From JACDAL01 sp963849115 (GTDB taxonomy: Bacteria > Actinomycetota > CADDZG01 > WHSQ01), in contig CAWKGK010000009.1 in NCBI GenBank assembly GCA_963849115.1, forward strand, positions 868,001-932,000: a stretch of DNA of 64,000 nt, in the 5' to 3' direction. The notes beneath the pieces were generated by a model, which searched no databases, had not been told where the DNA came from, and was given only the letters and a program-made list of their open reading frames with translations. Made by a program: the position numbers and the translations under genes. Each line of letters begins with the position of its first letter. Position 1 is the first letter of the stretch. Of this stretch, positions 43,428 through 52,079 are shown piece after piece.

Positions 43428-46070
43428 ATGCGTGAGCTACCCACTGGGACCGTCACCTTTCTTTTCACCGATATCGAGGGGTCCACACTTCTCCTTCGGG
43501 ATCTCGGTGAAGGGTACCGGGCAGTGCTGGATGAGCACAGCGAGATTGTTCGCCGAGCAATCGCCGAAGCAAGAGGCACGGAAGTCCGAACCGAAGGAGA
43601 TTCGTTCTTCGCGGTGTTTCTCACTCCGGGAGATGCCGTGCGGGCTGCGGTCGTCGCCCAGCGCGGCTTGTCCTCGCACCGCTGGCCTCACGAACGTCCT
43701 CTGCGCGTGCGTATGGGCCTGCACACGGGGGAGGGGGTGATGGGAGGTGATGACTATCTGGGGCTCGATGTCAACCGGGCCGCTCGAATAGCGGCCGCAG
43801 CTTCCGGAGGACAGGTCCTTCTTTCCGAGGCAACGGCGGTCCTAGTGGAGAACAACCTTGGCGAAGGAGTGGTGATCCGAAGCTTGGGGCATCACCGCCT
43901 CAAGGACTTGGGTCGCCCCGAGCATCTCCACGATCTGGTGATCCGAGGGCTCCAGTCGCAGTTCCCTCCACCACGATCCATGGAGGTGCCATCGAACCTG
44001 CCGGTTGAGCTCACTTCCTTCGTTGGCCGGGAGAGTGAAGTCGATCAGGCGAAGGCATTGCTCGCGCGGACCCGCCTACTAACCGTGACCGGCCCCGGAG
44101 GCGCCGGAAAAACCCGGCTCGCCCTTCGTCTGGCGGCCGACATCTCGGACGATTTTTCCGACGGTACGTTTTTCGTCGACTTGGCTCCCGTCTCGGACCC
44201 TGCGCTCGTGACGCCCACCATCGCCTCCACCTTGGGAGTTCGCGAGGAAGGGTGGGAGCGACCGGTGGGGGAGAGCCTCGCGGATTACCTGAGGGACCGG
44301 CGACTCCTTCTCGTCCTCGACAACTTCGAGCAGGTTGTGCCTGCTGCCCCTCTGGTGACTGAGCTGTTGGCGGCTGCACCGTCGCTAAAGATCGTGGTCA
44401 CCAGCCGTGCCTCTCTGCGCCTCCAGGTTGAGCAGGAACTACCACTGACCCCCTTGAACGTCCCCGATGTAAATGCGCTCGCACCGGTGGAGGACCTCTT
44501 TCGAAATGAGGCGGTGGCTCTATTCGTTCAGCGCGCCACTGCGGTCGACCCAAATTTCATTCTCACGCACGAGAGCGCACGCGAAGTTGCGGAGATCGTT
44601 GCTCGACTCGACGGCCTGCCCCTGGCTATCGAGTTGGCGGCGATGAGAATCGCCGTCCTGGCGCCGGCCGACATGCTCCGGCGAATGGACCGCCGCCTGC
44701 CGTTGCTGAACAGGGGCGCACGAGATCTCCCGGCGCGTCAGAAAACGTTGCGAGCAGCCGTGGGATGGAGCTATGACCTTCTCGCAAATCACGAGCGCGT
44801 TTTCTTTCGCCGATTCTCTGTAATGAACGGTGGAGCCACGTTGGAGGCTGCCGGCGCAGTGTGCGATGCGAACGGTGACATGGCAATGGAAGTGCTGGAA
44901 GTGCTGGAGAGCCTCGCGGACAACAGCCTCGTGCAAACGTCGAATACACCACAAGGGGGCATCCGCTTCGGAATGTTGCAGACGGTCCGGGAATTCGCTC
45001 AAGAGCAACTGGACGCCGAGGGCGAGCGCTCTTCCATAGGACGCCGCCATGCCGGCTGGTTTCTCGATTTTGCCGAGGAGGCGGAACCAAACTTTCGAGG
45101 GCCGGAGATGCTGCGGTGGCTGGAGTCCGTGCAGCAGGAGCACGATAACTTGAGAGCTGCGCTCCTGTGGGCGATCGAGAATGATGCGGCTGAGCTCGGT
45201 CTCCGGCTGTCCGGCGCCCTATGGCGCTTCTGGCACTTGGGAGGGCATCTCACGGAAGGACGACGCTGGGCAAGTGCCGTCTTGTCCTTACCCTCGGCGG
45301 CGAAACAGACGGTCGCGCGTTCCAAGGCGCTTGCGGCTTTGGGGGGGCTGGCCTACTGGCAGACCGACGTGCCTGCGGCTCGGGAGGTCTACGAGGAGGC
45401 GCTTGAAATCAGCCGGAAGCTCGGAGATGGACCAAGTGTAGCGGAAGGAACGTACAACCTTGCGTTTGCGTATGGTCTCGTGCCGACGAGGTCTGGTTCG
45501 CGCGAGCTGTTTGTTCAGAGCCGGGCGATGTTCGATCGGCTCGGCAACCGCCGCGGTGTGGCCGACTCGCTGTGGGGCCTGGCCATGTTGGCTCGTCTCG
45601 AGGGCGACTACGTCGCCGCTCGGAGTCAGGCGGAGGCAAGCGTGCGCCTGCATCGAGAGAACGGTGATGCGCTCGGATTGGTCGACTCGCTTCAAGAGCT
45701 GGGGCGGGCGGCGTTCGAGCTGGAAGATCTCGAAGTCGCGCGCTCGAGCTTCCTCCAGACCCTCGAGTTTCTAGGCCCGGTGGGCTATCGCACGGCTATC
45801 GCGATCGCGCTCGAGAACCTCGCAGCCTTTGAGAACAGACGAGCAGAGCCGGAGCGGGCCTTGCGGCTCGCCGGCGCCTCTGAGGCGCTCAAGGAGTCGG
45901 CCGGAGGCCAGGTTCCACCCGAGTTCGTGGACCTTCCGGACCCACGTGAAGCCGCGCAGGCGACCTTGAGCAAAGAACGGATGGCATCCGTTTGGGAGGA
46001 GGGGAGGGCCATGACGCTGCAGGAGGCCGTGACCTACGCCCGGTCCGAGCGCGTGCCCGAAAAGACCTAG
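43428..46070 (+). CDS. Class III nucleotide cyclase fused to ATPase and TPR region
   Basis: About 880 residues. The cyclase domain (1-175) shows metal-binding Asp15 in FTDIEGST and Asp58 in RTEGDSFFAVF, plus the transition-state pair N116/R120 in DVNRAARIA, so it should be active. A STAND-type ATPase follows: Walker A GPGGAGKTRLAL (about 222-233), Walker B LLLVLDNFEQV and RQKTLRAAVGWSYDLL. The C-terminal 300 residues are helical repeats of TPR type. The start MRELPTGTVTFLF at 43428 is the family norm; the longer open frame is noise. Ten bases precede the next gene, which binds cyclic nucleotides. Confidence 0.9.
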   Translation: MRELPTGTVTFLFTDIEGSTLLLRDLGEGYRAVLDEHSEIVRRAIAEARGTEVRTEGDSFFAVFLTPGDAVRAAVVAQRGLSSHRWPHERPLRVRMGLHTGEGVMGGDDYLGLDVNRAARIAAAASGGQVLLSEATAVLVENNLGEGVVIRSLGHHRLKDLGRPEHLHDLVIRGLQSQFPPPRSMEVPSNLPVELTSFVGRESEVDQAKALLARTRLLTVTGPGGAGKTRLALRLAADISDDFSDGTFFVDLAPVSDPALVTPTIASTLGVREEGWERPVGESLADYLRDRRLLLVLDNFEQVVPAAPLVTELLAAAPSLKIVVTSRASLRLQVEQELPLTPLNVPDVNALAPVEDLFRNEAVALFVQRATAVDPNFILTHESAREVAEIVARLDGLPLAIELAAMRIAVLAPADMLRRMDRRLPLLNRGARDLPARQKTLRAAVGWSYDLLANHERVFFRRFSVMNGGATLEAAGAVCDANGDMAMEVLEVLESLADNSLVQTSNTPQGGIRFGMLQTVREFAQEQLDAEGERSSIGRRHAGWFLDFAEEAEPNFRGPEMLRWLESVQQEHDNLRAALLWAIENDAAELGLRLSGALWRFWHLGGHLTEGRRWASAVLSLPSAAKQTVARSKALAALGGLAYWQTDVPAAREVYEEALEISRKLGDGPSVAEGTYNLAFAYGLVPTRSGSRELFVQSRAMFDRLGNRRGVADSLWGLAMLARLEGDYVAARSQAEASVRLHRENGDALGLVDSLQELGRAAFELEDLEVARSSFLQTLEFLGPVGYRTAIAIALENLAAFENRRAEPERALRLAGASEALKESAGGQVPPEFVDLPDPREAAQATLSKERMASVWEEGRAMTLQEAVTYARSERVPEKT

Positions 46071-46079
46071 GCGGCACTG

Positions 46080-49000
46080 GTGCAGCGGTTGGCCCGAGTG
46101 TTGAGGATTTCCCAGGGCGAGGGCCGCGTCGCCTCCCGGCTTCTGCTGTTGATGTTCGTCGCCTGGTCTGGGTTCGCAATCGGCGGGAACTCCGTGGAGG
46201 GACTGCTGTTCACTCAGGTGGGCACGGAAACGCTCCCATATCTCTTTGTGGCTCTGGGAGTTACGACGGCCGGAGTCATGCTGGGGATGAACAGAGTGCT
46301 GGCACGGCCCCGTCCTCAGCGCCTCCTGTTGCTGACGCTCCCGGGCATGGTTGTGGCCGTGCTGGCCATCAGAGGGCTGCTGGCACTGGATGAGACCTGG
46401 GTCTACCCAACGACGTGGCTCGCCTTGATGGTGCTCTGGACGGGGGCGGGCATCGTCACATGGGGAATCGCCGGCGCCCTCCATGACTCGCGTCAGGTCA
46501 AACGGTTGTTCCCGCTGTACTCGTCCGGGGTGATCTTGGGCGGCGCTTTCGGGGGCGTGGTCACTGGACCCCTGGCCCGATGGCTGGCCGTTGAGAACCT
46601 GATGTTCATCTGGGCGGGCGCCCTTGCCGTGAGCTTCGGGCTCGCTCGTTCGGCCCTTCGAGTGGCCGGGGCACCCGTCGCATCGTCCCGAGCGCACGCT
46701 CGTCCGGCCGGCGTCGTTCATGCCCACGGGAGAAAAGGGTTTCGCACCGTCCGTCACTCTCCGCTCATTGGATGGATGTCGGTATCCATCGCGCTGTTCG
46801 CGATGCTCTATTTCTCGCTCACGTTGGTGTTCGCCAGAGAGGCCACCGAGCGCTTCCGAGACGCAGATAGCCTGGCCGGCTTCTTCGGGATGTTCATGGG
46901 CGCGACCAGTGGAACGGCGCTGCTGGTGTCGCTGATCGGCGCCAACCGCTTGTCCGCGCGAGTGGGGGTCGCGGCCTTGATTCTTGTGATGCCCATGATC
47001 TACCTGGGTGGGTTTGCGGTCTTAGTTGCATCGACGGCCTTCCTTCCCCTGCTGGGCTTTCGGTTCGTCCAGATGGTCTGGATGGGTGGAGTGTGGGCTG
47101 GAGCGTGGCAAGCCCTCTACAACGTGCTACCGCTGGAGCACCGTGACGGCACTCGTGCGTTCGTGGACGGCGTAGCACTCCAAGCGGGGGTCGTGAGCGC
47201 GGGTGTCGTTCTGATCCTTGCGGATCGCGTCCTCGAGCCTGGTGTTGTTTCCGTCACCTGGCTCGTTATCGCCGGGGTCGCCACAGCCACCGCGTTGCAA
47301 CTTCGGCGAGCCTATGTCAAGGCAGTGGTGGAGGCGCTGCGAGTCGGAAATCCCGATGTGTTTCTGGTTGAGGAGGAGCCCTTCGGGGGGGTTCGCCGCG
47401 ACGCCACGGCATTGTCGGTTGTCACGCGAGCGGCTACCGATCCGGACCCTGCGGTGCGCCGCGTAGCGGTGGAGATCCTCGCCGAAATGCGTCATAGCGA
47501 CGGTGAGGTGTTCTTGCGAGCCCTTTCCGACGAGGATCCAATGGTTCGTTGTGCCGGGCTGCGCGGGATAAGGCGGCTGGGGTCCCATATCGTTACGGAT
47601 GGGCCGGGCGCCGAGTTGGTGAGCGGGCTGCTGGGGGACGGTGATGCAGCGGTTCGATTGGCTGCCGTAGAAGTCTTGAGCGAGATGAACGGGCGCGCGG
47701 CAACCGCCTTCTCGCCACTCCTGAGGGACCCCGATCCCCGAGTGCGTGCACGTGCCTCTGGCCGGCTTGTTGGCCGGGACCCCGGCGCAGCCGAGGCACT
47801 TAGGGCCATGGCGCACTCGGAGGACGCGGAGTGGCGCGCGGAGGCGATCCGGGAGTGGGGGCGCATCGACAATGGGATTGCCGCCGCAACATCCGCTCTG
47901 AGCGACCCTGATCCACTCGTCCGCAGCGCGGCGGTGTCTGCGCTGGCCGGCCACGATGCCGATGCGGCGGTCTCAGCCTTGGTGACTGCGCTTGGTGATC
48001 GGGATTCATCGATCCGATCCCAAGCCGTAGAGGGCCTGGTGCGCGCGGGGGCTGCGTCGGTTCGCCCTCTGTTGGATGCCCGCCCGAGTCCCGAGCTCGA
48101 AGCCGGAGCGATGAAGGCGCTGGTGCTGCTCGATGCCGTTGAGCACTCCGTCGTGGCCGGCTACCTAGACCGCAAGGTTTCTCTCGCCTCGCGGTACGCG
48201 GCTTTTCTAGGGGTCTTGAGAGACGACGACGACCCTCGGGTGGCGTTGGTGGCGCAAGCACTTCGTCACGCGGCCCGCTTGCATGCGGTCGACGCCCTCG
48301 AGGTGGCGAGCCGGAGTTGGGACGATCAGGCTGCAGAGGCGATTGCTCTGGCCATCGAGAACCTGGACGTGCGGGACCCCTCGCAGCGAGCGATCGCGCT
48401 AGAGACGCTCGAGGCGGTGGGTCAGCCCCAAGTGGTTCGCCCGCTTCTGGCGGCGTGGGAGGAGCGGATCTCGGTGCCGGGGGATCGGATGACGGTCTTG
48501 GCCGAGCTGATGCGGGACCCCGAGGCATGGGTGCGCGCGTGTGCAGCATTCGCCGGGGCGCAGCACGCCCAGCTGAGGCCGTATGCGCAGCGCCTCGCCC
48601 ACGCGGACCCGGATACGATCGTGCGCGAGGCGGCAGTGGCGGGCCACGGAGGGGAGGCAAGCACGGAAACATTGTCCAACCTGTCGTTGATGGAGCGCAT
48701 CATGTTCCTGCGAAGGGTGCCGTTGTTCGTGAACCTGACTCCCACGGACATCAAGCACGTGGCCGAAGTCGCAACCGAGCACGCCTTCGCCCACGGCGCG
48801 CTTATCTCCGAGCAGGGAGATCTGGGCGAGGAGATGCACGTCGTTCTGTCGGGCGACATCAGGGTGCTGGTCGACCGTGGGGGGGAGCCATCCATCGAGG
48901 TCGCTCGCCGGGTAACCGGCGAGTACGTGGGTGAGATGGCCGTAGTGAGCCGTGCCCCCCGAATGGCGTCGCTCGTGGCCGAAGGCGAGGTCCGAACGCT

Positions 49001-49127
49001 GTCTATCGATCGGAGACGGTTCGAGCGGATCCTCCGCGAGCGCCCCGAGGCGAGCCTGGCGGTCATGAGTGTCCTGTGCGACCGTCTCCGTGAACTTCAC
49101 CAAGACGCGCCCGAAGCGCTCTCCTGA
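46080..49127 (+). CDS. Membrane transporter-like protein with HEAT repeats and cNMP-binding domain
   Basis: A 1015-residue three-part protein. Residues 1-415 form about 12 TM segments of MFS/nucleotide-transporter (NTT-like) type (LYSSGVILGGAFGGVVTG in the middle). Residues 430-840 are HEAT-like repeats (recurring DPDPxVRxxA pattern). The end (about 870-1005) is a Crp-type cyclic nucleotide-binding domain: VPLFVNLTPTDIKHVAEV, LISEQGDLGEEMHVVLSGDI and the phosphate-binding-like GEYVGEMAVVSRAPRMASL. GTG start. It is almost certainly cotranscribed with the cyclase, suggesting that nucleotide made by one gates the other. Transport substrate unknown. Confidence 0.88.
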   Translation: MQRLARVLRISQGEGRVASRLLLLMFVAWSGFAIGGNSVEGLLFTQVGTETLPYLFVALGVTTAGVMLGMNRVLARPRPQRLLLLTLPGMVVAVLAIRGLLALDETWVYPTTWLALMVLWTGAGIVTWGIAGALHDSRQVKRLFPLYSSGVILGGAFGGVVTGPLARWLAVENLMFIWAGALAVSFGLARSALRVAGAPVASSRAHARPAGVVHAHGRKGFRTVRHSPLIGWMSVSIALFAMLYFSLTLVFAREATERFRDADSLAGFFGMFMGATSGTALLVSLIGANRLSARVGVAALILVMPMIYLGGFAVLVASTAFLPLLGFRFVQMVWMGGVWAGAWQALYNVLPLEHRDGTRAFVDGVALQAGVVSAGVVLILADRVLEPGVVSVTWLVIAGVATATALQLRRAYVKAVVEALRVGNPDVFLVEEEPFGGVRRDATALSVVTRAATDPDPAVRRVAVEILAEMRHSDGEVFLRALSDEDPMVRCAGLRGIRRLGSHIVTDGPGAELVSGLLGDGDAAVRLAAVEVLSEMNGRAATAFSPLLRDPDPRVRARASGRLVGRDPGAAEALRAMAHSEDAEWRAEAIREWGRIDNGIAAATSALSDPDPLVRSAAVSALAGHDADAAVSALVTALGDRDSSIRSQAVEGLVRAGAASVRPLLDARPSPELEAGAMKALVLLDAVEHSVVAGYLDRKVSLASRYAAFLGVLRDDDDPRVALVAQALRHAARLHAVDALEVASRSWDDQAAEAIALAIENLDVRDPSQRAIALETLEAVGQPQVVRPLLAAWEERISVPGDRMTVLAELMRDPEAWVRACAAFAGAQHAQLRPYAQRLAHADPDTIVREAAVAGHGGEASTETLSNLSLMERIMFLRRVPLFVNLTPTDIKHVAEVATEHAFAHGALISEQGDLGEEMHVVLSGDIRVLVDRGGEPSIEVARRVTGEYVGEMAVVSRAPRMASLVAEGEVRTLSIDRRRFERILRERPEASLAVMSVLCDRLRELHQDAPEALS

Positions 49128-49135
49128 CCGGAGGC

Positions 49136-49324
49136 CTAGACCTGTTTTGGTGCCAGCACCCAGACGATGATGTAGGCGATCTCACCCGGCCCAAAGAGCC
49201 CGAATAGCACAAAGAGCAGGCGCACCAGAGTGACGTTGAACCCGTAGAAATCGGCGAGCCCAGCGCATACGCCCGCGATCATCTTGCCCTGTCGCGGCCT
49301 TACCAACTGTCTCTTCACCATCAC
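49136..49324 (-). CDS. PspC-domain membrane protein
   Basis: A 62-residue PspC domain: RQGKMIAGVCAGLADFYG followed by two hydrophobic segments (VRLLFVLFGLFGPGEIAYI, IVWVLAP). Small PspC proteins belong to envelope-stress systems in many bacteria. It stands alone here, convergent with the cNMP-binding gene. Confidence 0.9.
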   Translation of the reverse strand: MMVKRQLVRPRQGKMIAGVCAGLADFYGFNVTLVRLLFVLFGLFGPGEIAYIIVWVLAPKQV

Positions 49325-49397
49325 CCGAGTCTACGGCGGATGAGAGTCTCGTGGTCCGAAAACGCGCGGAACGCGACACCCCCTAGAATCGCTGAAG

Positions 49398-49988
49398 ATG
49401 CGACGAATGACAGCATTAAGAGCACGGTTGTGGGTCGGAGCCGTCGCCTGCGCGGGAGTGGCGTTGTCACATGGGATCGCCTATCGCCTGGTTGCTCCCG
49501 ACGCTCCCCGGCGAGCAGAGCTTATGGGGGCCACCGGCCATCGCTATTTCGCCCTGGTGGTGGCTGCGGCCCTTGTGGCGTTGGTAGTGGGGTTGGGCGA
49601 CTTCGTCGCCGAGTCGCTCGCCTCTCGCGGAAGAGCTCTCGACGCTCGAAAGCTGTTCTCGTTCGCAGCCGGCAGGTTGACTGCGCTTCAGGCGGCGGGC
49701 TTTGTCGTCCTGGAAGCGTTGGAGCGGCTCGCGGGCGGCGAGCACCACTTTGCCTCTGCCCTGCTGGCAGAGCCGGCCACGTTGCTGGGCATCGCGCTGC
49801 AGCTCCTGTCGGCGTTGATCACGGCCTTGATATTGGTGGGGCTAAGACGGGTGATCGTCGAGGCGCGAGCCGTTCGTCGGCCGCTGGGTCAACCGACTGC
49901 GACATCTTGGAGCACTCGGGTAGCGCGCCCACGTTTCATCGCAGTGGCCGGGAATGCCTCCCCCCGGGCCCCTCCCGCAACGGTCTGA
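49398..49988 (+). CDS. Uncharacterised membrane protein
   Basis: A 196-residue protein with four predicted TM segments and a basic, Pro-rich tail. A His in HGIAYRL near the first TM and HHFASALL in the middle could bind metal, but there is no family match I can name. First of four genes with a cupredoxin-like lipoprotein and a large membrane protein; the cluster looks functionally linked, perhaps in copper or electron handling (inference). Confidence 0.65.
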   Translation: MRRMTALRARLWVGAVACAGVALSHGIAYRLVAPDAPRRAELMGATGHRYFALVVAAALVALVVGLGDFVAESLASRGRALDARKLFSFAAGRLTALQAAGFVVLEALERLAGGEHHFASALLAEPATLLGIALQLLSALITALILVGLRRVIVEARAVRRPLGQPTATSWSTRVARPRFIAVAGNASPRAPPATV

Positions 49989-50044
49989 GGCCGCCGGGCG
50001 TGGGTGACGCCCTATTTCACAAACTTGCGGAGGGAGATCAATCG

Positions 50045-50560
50045 ATGAAGATGACTATGCGCATCGGCGCGTTGCTGTTGGCGGCGGCGCTGCTTGCAGC
50101 GGCTTGTGGCGGGGGCCCCGAACCATCGCAGTCCGAAGACGGCTCAGGCTCGAACGCGGTGGGCGGCAACGGCTCCGGCTCGAACAAGAACGACTCGCAG
50201 AAGAACGGACAGGACGGGGAGAAGAGGAACAACAAGCACGACGGGCACGAAGGTTCTGGAAACGACGGAGGCCACCAGGACGACCCCGGGAAGGTCCCGG
50301 AGGGCGCCATAGTGGTCGAGGTCAAAGGCAACAAGGTGTCTGGGGTCGAGGACACAGTCGAGGTCGCCGTCGGCGACGAGGTCATACTGGTGGTGAGCTC
50401 CGACAAACCTGATGAGGTCCACGTTCACGGGTATGACGAAACCGACGACGTGGGTCCCCAAGAGAGAGCGGAGATCGAGTTCACCGCCGACATCCCCGGG
50501 GTGTTCGAGGTCGAGCTCGAAGAGGCGGCCCAGCTTCTGTTCGAACTTCAGGTCCAGTGA
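50045..50560 (+). CDS. Lipoprotein with cupredoxin-like domain
   Basis: About 171 residues. The signal peptide ends in a lipobox (LLAAACGG); the anchored protein then has a long low-complexity linker rich in Gly, Ser, Asn, Asp and Lys (about 25-90). The last 85 residues resemble a cupredoxin-fold domain (VAVGDEVILVVSSDKPDEVHVHGYD). One His pair is present but the usual Cys ligand is not, so copper binding is uncertain. ATG at 50045 has GGAGGGAGATC upstream. Overlaps the next gene (GTGA). Confidence 0.8.
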   Translation: MKMTMRIGALLLAAALLAAACGGGPEPSQSEDGSGSNAVGGNGSGSNKNDSQKNGQDGEKRNNKHDGHEGSGNDGGHQDDPGKVPEGAIVVEVKGNKVSGVEDTVEVAVGDEVILVVSSDKPDEVHVHGYDETDDVGPQERAEIEFTADIPGVFEVELEEAAQLLFELQVQ

Positions 50561-51894
50561 CGCCTGAGATCCTCGCCCACGGCATCGGAGGGCGGTCCGA
50601 CCTTCCCGTGCCGCTGTGGCTCGCCGCCTACGGCGGCGCGGCGGCGGTCATCGTCTCGTTTGCCGCTCTGGGCGCCTTCTGGCGCCGGGAGCGCTTCTCG
50701 GGCGCGGAGCCCGGCCACCCGCTGCCGCTGGGTCTCCAGCGAGCGCTCGACGCTCCCGTAACCCGTGCTCTTCTGTCCGCACTGGGGCTGGCCCTGTTCG
50801 TCGTCACGCTGGTAGTCGCGCTGATGGGCGCCTCCAACGGCTCCGCCAACCCTGCACCGACCTGGCTATACGTGTGGTTCTGGGTGGGGCTCGTCCCCGC
50901 ATCATTGCTGTTGGGCCCGGTCTACAAGGTGCTCAACCCGTTGCGCACGATTTCTGTGGGGCTCTTCTTCGTCGCCGGCGATCGTCATCAGGAGCGGGTG
51001 CGCCCTTATCCGGAGGCTTTCGGGTATTGGCCGGCGGCGGCGGGATTGGCGGTGTTCGTGTGGATCGAGCTGGTCTATGAGCGCGCCGCGGACTCCATAA
51101 CCGTGGCGTTGTTCATCGCCGTCTACAGTCTCGTTCAGTTGGTCCTGGCCCAGCGATATGGGCGCGTCTGGTTCGAGCGCGGCGACGCCTTTGAGGTTTA
51201 CTCGTCGTTGGTGGCGCGAATGTCCTGGTTCGGACGGCGTCGAGACCACCGGTTGGTGGTGCGCAACCCCTTCGTGAATCTGGCGGCGCTGCAGCCAGCC
51301 CCGGGCCTGCTGGCCGTGGTCGCCGTGCTGTTGGGCTCTACCGCCTTCGACGGGCTGAGCAGGACGCAACTGTGGAGCGATCTGATCGAGGGTGGCTCGG
51401 TGATCTCCAATCGACTTATCGGCACCGCCGGGCTCGCAGCGGCCGTCGCCTTCGTGGTCGTCACCTATGGGCTCGCCATGTTCCTCAGCCGCCGGATGCT
51501 GCGCCGTTTGGACATCACTGCCGTCGAGTTACAGGGGAGGTTCGTCCATTCTCTGCTTCCCATTGCCGTGGGTTACACGGTCGCGCACTACTTCTCGCTC
51601 TTCGTGTTTCAGGGACAGGCCGGCTATATACTCGCTTCCGATCCGCTCTCTCGGGGAGACGACCTCTTTGGCACATCGGACTGGCAGATCGTCTACACGG
51701 TCGTCTCGACGGCAGCAATCGCCCTCGTCCAAGTCGCTGCGATCGTCGGTGGGCATGTTCTCGGAGTCGTGGCCGCGCACGATCGCGCCATGGGGATGTT
51801 CACCGGCCGGGACAAGTCGCGCGCTCAGTACGCATTGCTCGGTGTCATGGTGACTTACACGGTGGGGGGCATCGCCCTCTTGGTGGGAACATGA
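50557..51894 (+). CDS. Large uncharacterised membrane protein
   Basis: A 445-residue protein with about ten TM segments; it starts MTPEILAHGIGGRSDLPVPL. Scattered conserved-looking His residues and VGYTVAHYFSLFVFQGQ near the end suggest a redox or cofactor-related role, but no domain is recognised. It overlaps the cupredoxin-like lipoprotein and a small TM protein, so all three are cotranslated. I recall such proteins beside cupredoxin-like lipoproteins in Actinomycetota but cannot name a function. Confidence 0.7.
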   Translation: MTPEILAHGIGGRSDLPVPLWLAAYGGAAAVIVSFAALGAFWRRERFSGAEPGHPLPLGLQRALDAPVTRALLSALGLALFVVTLVVALMGASNGSANPAPTWLYVWFWVGLVPASLLLGPVYKVLNPLRTISVGLFFVAGDRHQERVRPYPEAFGYWPAAAGLAVFVWIELVYERAADSITVALFIAVYSLVQLVLAQRYGRVWFERGDAFEVYSSLVARMSWFGRRRDHRLVVRNPFVNLAALQPAPGLLAVVAVLLGSTAFDGLSRTQLWSDLIEGGSVISNRLIGTAGLAAAVAFVVVTYGLAMFLSRRMLRRLDITAVELQGRFVHSLLPIAVGYTVAHYFSLFVFQGQAGYILASDPLSRGDDLFGTSDWQIVYTVVSTAAIALVQVAAIVGGHVLGVVAAHDRAMGMFTGRDKSRAQYALLGVMVTYTVGGIALLVGT

Positions 51895-52034
51895 ACGAAC
51901 AATTACTCGCCCACGGGGGCACGGGCGGCTTCTTGCTCGAGGCCGCGATCATCGCCGTGCCCCTCGCGATCGTCTTCTTTCTGTTGTCTCGCTCGGGAAG
52001 CCGGCGAGAAGAGGACGAGGACGAGGACGCCTAG
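51891..52034 (+). CDS. Small single-TM protein
   Basis: A 47-residue protein beginning MNEQLLAHGGTGGFLLEA, with one TM segment (about 15-34), a short RSGSRR basic patch and a strongly acidic end (EEDEDEDA). Its ATG overlaps the previous stop (ATGA), which is good evidence that it is translated. Its N-terminus (LLAHG-GG) echoes that of the preceding protein (ILAHGIGG), suggesting a shared membrane-insertion pattern or a small subunit of the same complex. Confidence 0.7.
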   Translation: MNEQLLAHGGTGGFLLEAAIIAVPLAIVFFLLSRSGSRREEDEDEDA

Positions 52035-52079
52035 ATCCTGTCCGAGCCGCAATCGGCGCGAATCAACGATCGAGGGCGG

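Noticed and set aside
49340..50044. Upstream extension of the cupredoxin-like lipoprotein frame
   Set aside because: The lipoprotein signal begins at 50045 with a good ribosome site; the extension is a shadow of the gene at 49398.
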